A stretch of 35,227 nucleotides of DNA. Source: Bacillota bacterium. Its GTDB lineage: Bacteria > Bacillota > DTU025. The DNA is taken from NCBI GenBank assembly GCA_019136685.1, contig JAGVTS010000188.1, positions 1 through 35,227 of the forward strand. Direction: 5' to 3'. The notes under the pieces are model-generated. The model was not told the DNA's origin, did not search any database, and was given only the letters and a program-made list of their open reading frames with translations. This document shows, one piece after another, positions 31,506 through 35,227 of this stretch. The position numbers and the translations under genes are program-made. The first letter of the stretch is position 1. Each line of letters opens with the position of its first letter.

Positions 31506-32539
31506 TTAGGGTCGTATCGGCACAGATAAAGCCGGGGATGAAGCTTGCCGAGCATATACTAAATCGATCCGGAGTAGTGCAACTGCATGCAGGCACGGTG
31601 CTAAGCGAGAGTGCCGCAAGCAAACTGCGCGACGCCGGATTCGGCTCTGTAGCTGTGGAATACCCGCGCACTGACGACGTGGTCGTGACACACTCGGCGC
31701 CGCGGGAGCTGATGGACCACGGACGTGAACTACTGCGCACGTTTCATGATCATGTAAGGGATGCGGGCGTGCCTGAGAACGTGCGAGTGCCCCTTGATGG
31801 CCTGCTGGAGCTGGTGCGGGCTATGGAAGAGGGCCTGGAGTCTGCGAATCAGAATACAATTGAGGTGTGCCCTCTGACAGAGGGGGATGAATTCGATTAC
31901 GTAGTTCCGCTGAATGTGGCTGCGGTTTCGATGTTCGTGGCTGCGAAGGCGGGGCTAGCCCGGCGGTCGCACGATGTGGGGTTGGGGGCGTTGCTCTGCA
32001 ACGTCGGGAATTGCCTCACCGACGACCCGATGAAGCATCCGGAGATGTCGCTCAGGGTGCTCCGGCAGGACCAGCGGTTTTCAGCCTACAGCAAGGCAAT
32101 CGTGTTCCAGCATGAAGAGAGGCATGACGGCAGCGGCTATCCCAGAGGGCTTGCAGGAGATGACATAGAACCACTGGCGAGAATGGTGGCAGTTGCCGAT
32201 ATGTACTGCAGCCTGATAGCTGAAGGCAACCAGATGGGGCAGAGGCTTTCGACTCAGGAAGCCTTCGACTACGTGACCAGCGCGGCGGGGTTTGAGTTCG
32301 ATCGCACCACAGTCCTGGGCGTCATGCAGTACATAGCTCCCTACCCCGTGGGCACGATGGTACAGCTCAATACAGGTGAGAAAGGCATTGTGACCCGGGT
32401 TTACAAGGGCTTGACGACCAGACCCACAGTGAGGGTGCTGTATGACCCGAGCGGCGCCGAGATCGTGCAAACGCGCGAAATCGCGCTGGCTGCCCCGGAA
32501 AACCAGACGGTGCTGGTTGCGCAAGCTTGTGAGGGCTGA
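31502..32539 (+). CDS. Degenerate (probably inactive) HD-GYP domain protein
   Basis: This 345-residue protein has the layout of HD-GYP cyclic-di-GMP phosphodiesterases. An N-terminal strand-rich domain is followed by an HD-GYP-like region about 130-265 and a short C-terminal strand domain (PVGTMVQLNTGEKGIVTRVY) common in clostridial members. Key metal ligands are lost: the HD dyad reads LLCNVGN (C166-N167), the initial His is missing (YVVPLNVAAVS), HHE is QHE (203-205) and the later DxYD is DMYC (233-236). H179, H204 and DGSGYPRG are kept. It probably no longer hydrolyses the nucleotide but may still bind it or a partner. Coupled to cheR by ATGA, it is likely to act in motility control. Confidence 0.75.
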   Translation: MIRVVSAQIKPGMKLAEHILNRSGVVQLHAGTVLSESAASKLRDAGFGSVAVEYPRTDDVVVTHSAPRELMDHGRELLRTFHDHVRDAGVPENVRVPLDGLLELVRAMEEGLESANQNTIEVCPLTEGDEFDYVVPLNVAAVSMFVAAKAGLARRSHDVGLGALLCNVGNCLTDDPMKHPEMSLRVLRQDQRFSAYSKAIVFQHEERHDGSGYPRGLAGDDIEPLARMVAVADMYCSLIAEGNQMGQRLSTQEAFDYVTSAAGFEFDRTTVLGVMQYIAPYPVGTMVQLNTGEKGIVTRVYKGLTTRPTVRVLYDPSGAEIVQTREIALAAPENQTVLVAQACEG

Positions 32540-32559
32540 TAGTGGCGGGAGGGGTCGAT

Positions 32560-33096
32560 ATGCAGGTTGATACTGTTAGGTTCGGCACACTAAGTGTGGA
32601 CGACGACAAGATAATCCTGTTTCCCAAAGGACTTCCCGGTTTTGAAGACGACCGAAGGTTCTTTCTGGTGGATCACTCCGGAAGCTCCAGAATCAAGTGG
32701 CTGCACAGCGCGGACAACCCTGGGCTTGCCCTGGTGGTAGCCGACCCGTTCGACCTGTTCGAGGAGTACCGGCCCGACGTGCCGGACGAAATCACGCGGG
32801 AACTTGGGATCACTAGTCCCGATGGCGCGCTGGTGCTCACAGTGTTGACTGTGAGAGCAGGGCAGCATGGGGGCGAACCGCCTGCGATCAGCGCCAACTT
32901 GCTGGCGCCGATTGTGATCTCCCGGGAACGCAGAATAGGAGCCCAGGCGCTGCTGAAGTCGGGAGAGTACGGCGTACGGCACCAAGTGCCTATGCGGCTG
33001 GGCGAGCGTGCTAAACACACACCCAGCTGTGGCGCGGGCAACGCTGGCACCGCCCGCGGCGTCGGCGGCGAAGGGATAGGGGCGGCTACGGCGTGA
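32560..33096 (+). CDS. fliW: Flagellar assembly factor FliW
   Basis: This 178-residue protein binds flagellin and, in Bacillus, antagonises the RNA-binding repressor CsrA. ATG 32560 has GGAGGGG 5 nt upstream; the GTG at 32542 lies before that site. Family features are FGTLSVDDDKIILFPKGLPGFEDDRRFFLVD (split) and CTX-like strands ending GAQALLKSGEYGVRHQVPM. The last 35 residues are a Gly/Ala-rich tail with a Cys, which is longer than usual. In most Firmicutes csrA follows fliW, but here a convergent gene starts only 25 nt downstream, and no csrA or flagellin gene is present in the window. Confidence 0.9.
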   Translation: MQVDTVRFGTLSVDDDKIILFPKGLPGFEDDRRFFLVDHSGSSRIKWLHSADNPGLALVVADPFDLFEEYRPDVPDEITRELGITSPDGALVLTVLTVRAGQHGGEPPAISANLLAPIVISRERRIGAQALLKSGEYGVRHQVPMRLGERAKHTPSCGAGNAGTARGVGGEGIGAATA

Positions 33097-33121
33097 ACCG
33101 CTCACCAGTGGCGTTCGCCGT

Positions 33122-33700
33122 CTATAACTGCTTCAGAAAGGGTTGCGTTTCCCTGAAGCGAGGATTGTCCGCCGAACCGACGAACTCGAACGCTGCCGCC
33201 TGAGCGGTAGTCACGACAATGCCCGCCTGGCACATCCGGCGCATCGCGAAATCCCAGTCAGCAGGTTTCACCGACGAGCACAGGTCCGCCGGCACGAACA
33301 CATCGTAGCCAAGCGCCAAGGCGTCGAGGGCGCTCTGCAGCACACACACATGGGCCTCAACACCAAACAACACGAGTTGCTTGCCGCGGCCCGTGGCGGC
33401 GGCCTTTACGGCCCTTTCAGCTTCGGGCGTGCGGAAGAGGCTGAAAGTCATCTTGGCGATGGGCTCTGCATCGCCCATTGCTTCCGCGAGCTCGGGCACG
33501 GTGTGCCCGAGGCGCGACGGGTTCTGCTCCACTCTGACCACGGGCACCTCCAGAAGACGTGCCACCCGCACGAAACTCGCAGCGCGGGGCGCCAGGGTAT
33601 CCGAGTCGGCCACAATCGAGAGTATCTTCTGCTGACAGTCGACCGACACCACAGTCGATGCCTCAGGATGCAGTGTGAGCATGCTGCTCGCCATCACCAT
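33122..33700 (-). CDS. Isochorismatase-like cysteine hydrolase
   Basis: This 192-residue cytoplasmic hydrolase has the catalytic triad D21 (VVSVDCQQKI), K83 (IAKMTFSLF) and C119 (GVEAHVCVLQSALDA), with the cis-peptide region preceding the Cys. It resembles the YcaC/nicotinamidase-related subgroup more than true isochorismatase, since no carrier domain or enterobactin genes are nearby. ATG 33700 sits 3 nt after a G6 run; ATG 33694, two codons later, has better spacing and is equally likely. Substrate unknown. A promoter-like site lies about 85 nt upstream. Confidence 0.88.
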   Translation of the reverse strand: MVMASSMLTLHPEASTVVSVDCQQKILSIVADSDTLAPRAASFVRVARLLEVPVVRVEQNPSRLGHTVPELAEAMGDAEPIAKMTFSLFRTPEAERAVKAAATGRGKQLVLFGVEAHVCVLQSALDALALGYDVFVPADLCSSVKPADWDFAMRRMCQAGIVVTTAQAAAFEFVGSADNPRFRETQPFLKQL

Positions 33701-33782
33701 TCGCCCCCCTGTGTTTGTCTTTCTTGCCCGGCTTCCGTGCAGATGCCGGTGTCACACGCCGGTGTGCATGTCCCCAAACCTT

Positions 33783-33810
33783 ATTATACACGTTCGGGCG
33801 CTTATGCCAT
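33783..33810 (-). promoter_or_regulatory. Sigma-A-type promoter for the isochorismatase-like gene
   Basis: On the minus strand ATGGCA (33810-33805) and a perfect TATAAT (33788-33783) are separated by 16 nt, four of six and six of six matches to the -35 and -10 consensus. The start codon is about 85 nt downstream. The AT-rich -10 stands out in GC-rich surroundings. Confidence 0.5.
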
Positions 33811-33908
33811 CCTGGATGCACGGGCGGCAAGATGCAGAGGTTTCGCGCCGAATGCGGAGAATACGCAGTACTGATGCGACGCACACACCGCGGGCAGAGG
33901 AGGAGCAC

Positions 33909-35227
33909 ATGGAGGCACGACTCATGGCGCTGCTGCAAGTGGGCGAATCGCTATCTGTCGAGTTCAGAGGCGAGTCCATGAAGGCGTTGTCCGATGCGGA
34001 ACTCGTTGAGTCCGTCGTCTGCCTCGCCAACCGCGATCGTGAGGATGATGGTTGGCTCCTGGTCGGAGTGGAGGATGACGGCACCGTCACGGGAGCCAAG
34101 CCTCGACACGGCAGTGTCACTGACCCAGACAGGGTCGTAGCCCTCATTGCGAATCGGACTCGGCCTTCGCTTTACGTGCGTCGTGTGATTCTCGGCACTG
34201 GCGAGCCTGGCTGCCTGCCGATGACCCCGTCCGACATCCTCTCGCGTCAGTCCATTGCGATTCAGGAGGACGTGAGCGCTCGGATTGTCGAAGGGACTTC
34301 TTGGGATGATGTGGATCCACTGGAGATTCTGCGCCTGCGGGATACGATTGAGCGATACAGGGGAGATGCGGTGCTGCTGGCAGGCAAGGAGCAGTCCATC
34401 CGACGGCGCCTTCCCACGCATGAAGCCGCTTTTCAGGTTCTATCGGATGTGGACGTAGCGGTGAACCAGTTCTACCGGTCTCCTATTGTCAGGACGCTCG
34501 AGGAGATGTTGCTATTCCTCCGGGCGCGCAACAGCGAGACGGAGGTTATGGCAGGTATGTTCCGGATCGGGATTCCGGATTACTCCGAGCGTGTATTCAG
34601 GGAAGGAGTCGTCAACGCGCTCGTTCACCGCGACTACACTAGGCAGGGAGCGGTTCATGTTCAGTGGCGTGAGGACCGGATCGAGATCTCTAGCCCGGGC
34701 GGCTTCCCCGAGGGCGTTCACCTGAACAACTTGCTTGTGACCCCGCCGCGACCGCGAAATCCGCGACTCGCAGACTCGTTCAAGCGCCTGGGATTGGTTG
34801 AGCGAACAGGCAGGGGTATCAATACCATCTTCAGCGAACAGTTGAGAAACGGCCGACCTGTCCCCGATTACGGGAGAAGCACGTCCGCTTGGGTAACGCT
34901 GGTAATCCCGGGAGGCAGAGCAAACCTGGAGTTTATCCGCCTCGTGCTGGAGCAGGACGAAAGCGGAAGGTCGCTGAGCCTGGATGAACTGCTCATTCTG
35001 AATTCCTTGTTCACCGACCGGCGCATTGATACGGCTACTGCCGCAAAGGTGATCCAAAAGCCCGAAGCAGAAACACGCGGCGCGCTTGAACGGTTGGGTG
35101 AGCGCGGCCTGATCGAGCCAAGAGGCGAACGAAGAGGACGGGTCTATCACCTATCTGCCGCCGTGTATCGTATGCTTGGCCAGAAGGCTGCATATGTGAG
35201 AGTGAGGGGTTTTGAGCCTGAGCAGCA
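33909..35227 (+). CDS. Schlafen AlbA-domain protein with HATPase-like domain (COG2865-type), 3' end outside window
   Basis: The frame from ATG 33909 (GGAGG 6 nt upstream) stays open to the window edge for 439 residues. Residues about 11-135 fit the AlbA_2/Schlafen domain: GESLSVEFRGES, ELVESVVCLANRDREDDGWL, LVGVEDDGTVTGAKP. Residues about 225-335 look like the GHKL-type ATPase module: EGVVNALVHRDYTRQGAVHV, EDRIEISSPGGFPEGV, then PRNPRLADSFKRLGLVERTGRGI. After about 360 comes a winged-helix-like segment (TAAKVIQKPEAETRGALERL). Such proteins are often annotated as transcriptional regulators or helicase-like ATP-binding proteins. Role here unknown. Confidence 0.75.
   Translation, partial: MEARLMALLQVGESLSVEFRGESMKALSDAELVESVVCLANRDREDDGWLLVGVEDDGTVTGAKPRHGSVTDPDRVVALIANRTRPSLYVRRVILGTGEPGCLPMTPSDILSRQSIAIQEDVSARIVEGTSWDDVDPLEILRLRDTIERYRGDAVLLAGKEQSIRRRLPTHEAAFQVLSDVDVAVNQFYRSPIVRTLEEMLLFLRARNSETEVMAGMFRIGIPDYSERVFREGVVNALVHRDYTRQGAVHVQWREDRIEISSPGGFPEGVHLNNLLVTPPRPRNPRLADSFKRLGLVERTGRGINTIFSEQLRNGRPVPDYGRSTSAWVTLVIPGGRANLEFIRLVLEQDESGRSLSLDELLILNSLFTDRRIDTATAAKVIQKPEAETRGALERLGERGLIEPRGERRGRVYHLSAAVYRMLGQKAAYVRVRGFEPEQ

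Noticed and set aside
32193..32200. GCCGATAT resembling a sigma-28 -10 inside the HD-GYP-like gene
   Set aside because: No TAAA element at the right distance upstream, and no gene start follows at a sensible distance.

Overview
The window is a GC-rich bacterial chromosome segment dominated by motility and chemotaxis genes. Gene order and protein types point to a Firmicutes-like (deep clostridial) relative: the run yvyF-flgM-flgN-flgK-flgL and a nearby fliW match the Bacillus/Clostridium late flagellar locus, and CheD and CheX are typical of that chemotaxis type. However, flgA, flgH and flgI (P- and L-ring assembly) are present, the LivJ-type binding protein has a signal peptide without a lipobox cysteine, and a broken gene ends in what looks like an outer-membrane barrel terminus. 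Together these suggest a diderm Firmicutes lineage (Limnochordia-like or similar). This placement is inference, since no rRNA gene is present.

Layout. 1-308: tail of an unrecognised gene, followed by a strong shared terminator. 383-5053 (minus): complete livJ-livH-livM-livG-livF branched-chain amino-acid-type ABC importer operon. 5345-5803: stand-alone FlgJ-type glucosaminidase. 5822-9501 (minus): histidine kinase, single-domain response regulator and a secreted metallopeptidase/TolB-repeat gene that appears broken by an internal deletion or frameshift. 9785-12896: ferredoxin-type aldo/keto reductase, HgdC-type ATPase activator and DegV lipid-binding protein. 12897-13373: AT-richer convergent gap without genes. 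13374-14135 (minus): winged-helix protein fused to a PD-(D/E)XK-like nuclease domain. 14504-16719: ECF-type membrane S component, MobB-type GTPase and APH-fold kinase, preceded by a hairpin-rich leader. 16748-17209: cheX.

17518-26039: flagellar genes flgF, flgG, flgA, flgH, flgI, flgJ, yvyF, flgM, flgN, flgK, flgL. 26063-33096: cheW, cheA, cheD, cheY, cheB, cheR, a degenerate HD-GYP protein and fliW. Then an isochorismatase-like hydrolase (minus) and a Schlafen-AlbA/ATPase-fold protein running off the end.

Regulation is readable in the DNA. A near-perfect sigma-54 (-24/-12) site lies before flgF, and a sigma-28 site with a consensus -10 lies before flgM. A second sigma-28-like site lies before cheX. 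This suggests a two-step cascade: sigma-54 switches on the rod/ring genes, and after hook completion FlgM export frees sigma-28 for flgM-flgN-flgK-flgL, probably the che genes, and cheX. The most interesting leads are this sigma-54/sigma-28 arrangement in a Firmicutes-like flagellar locus, the dead HD-GYP protein in the che operon, the HTH-nuclease fusion, the S component-MobB-kinase trio with its structured leader, and the internally deleted peptidase/barrel gene.
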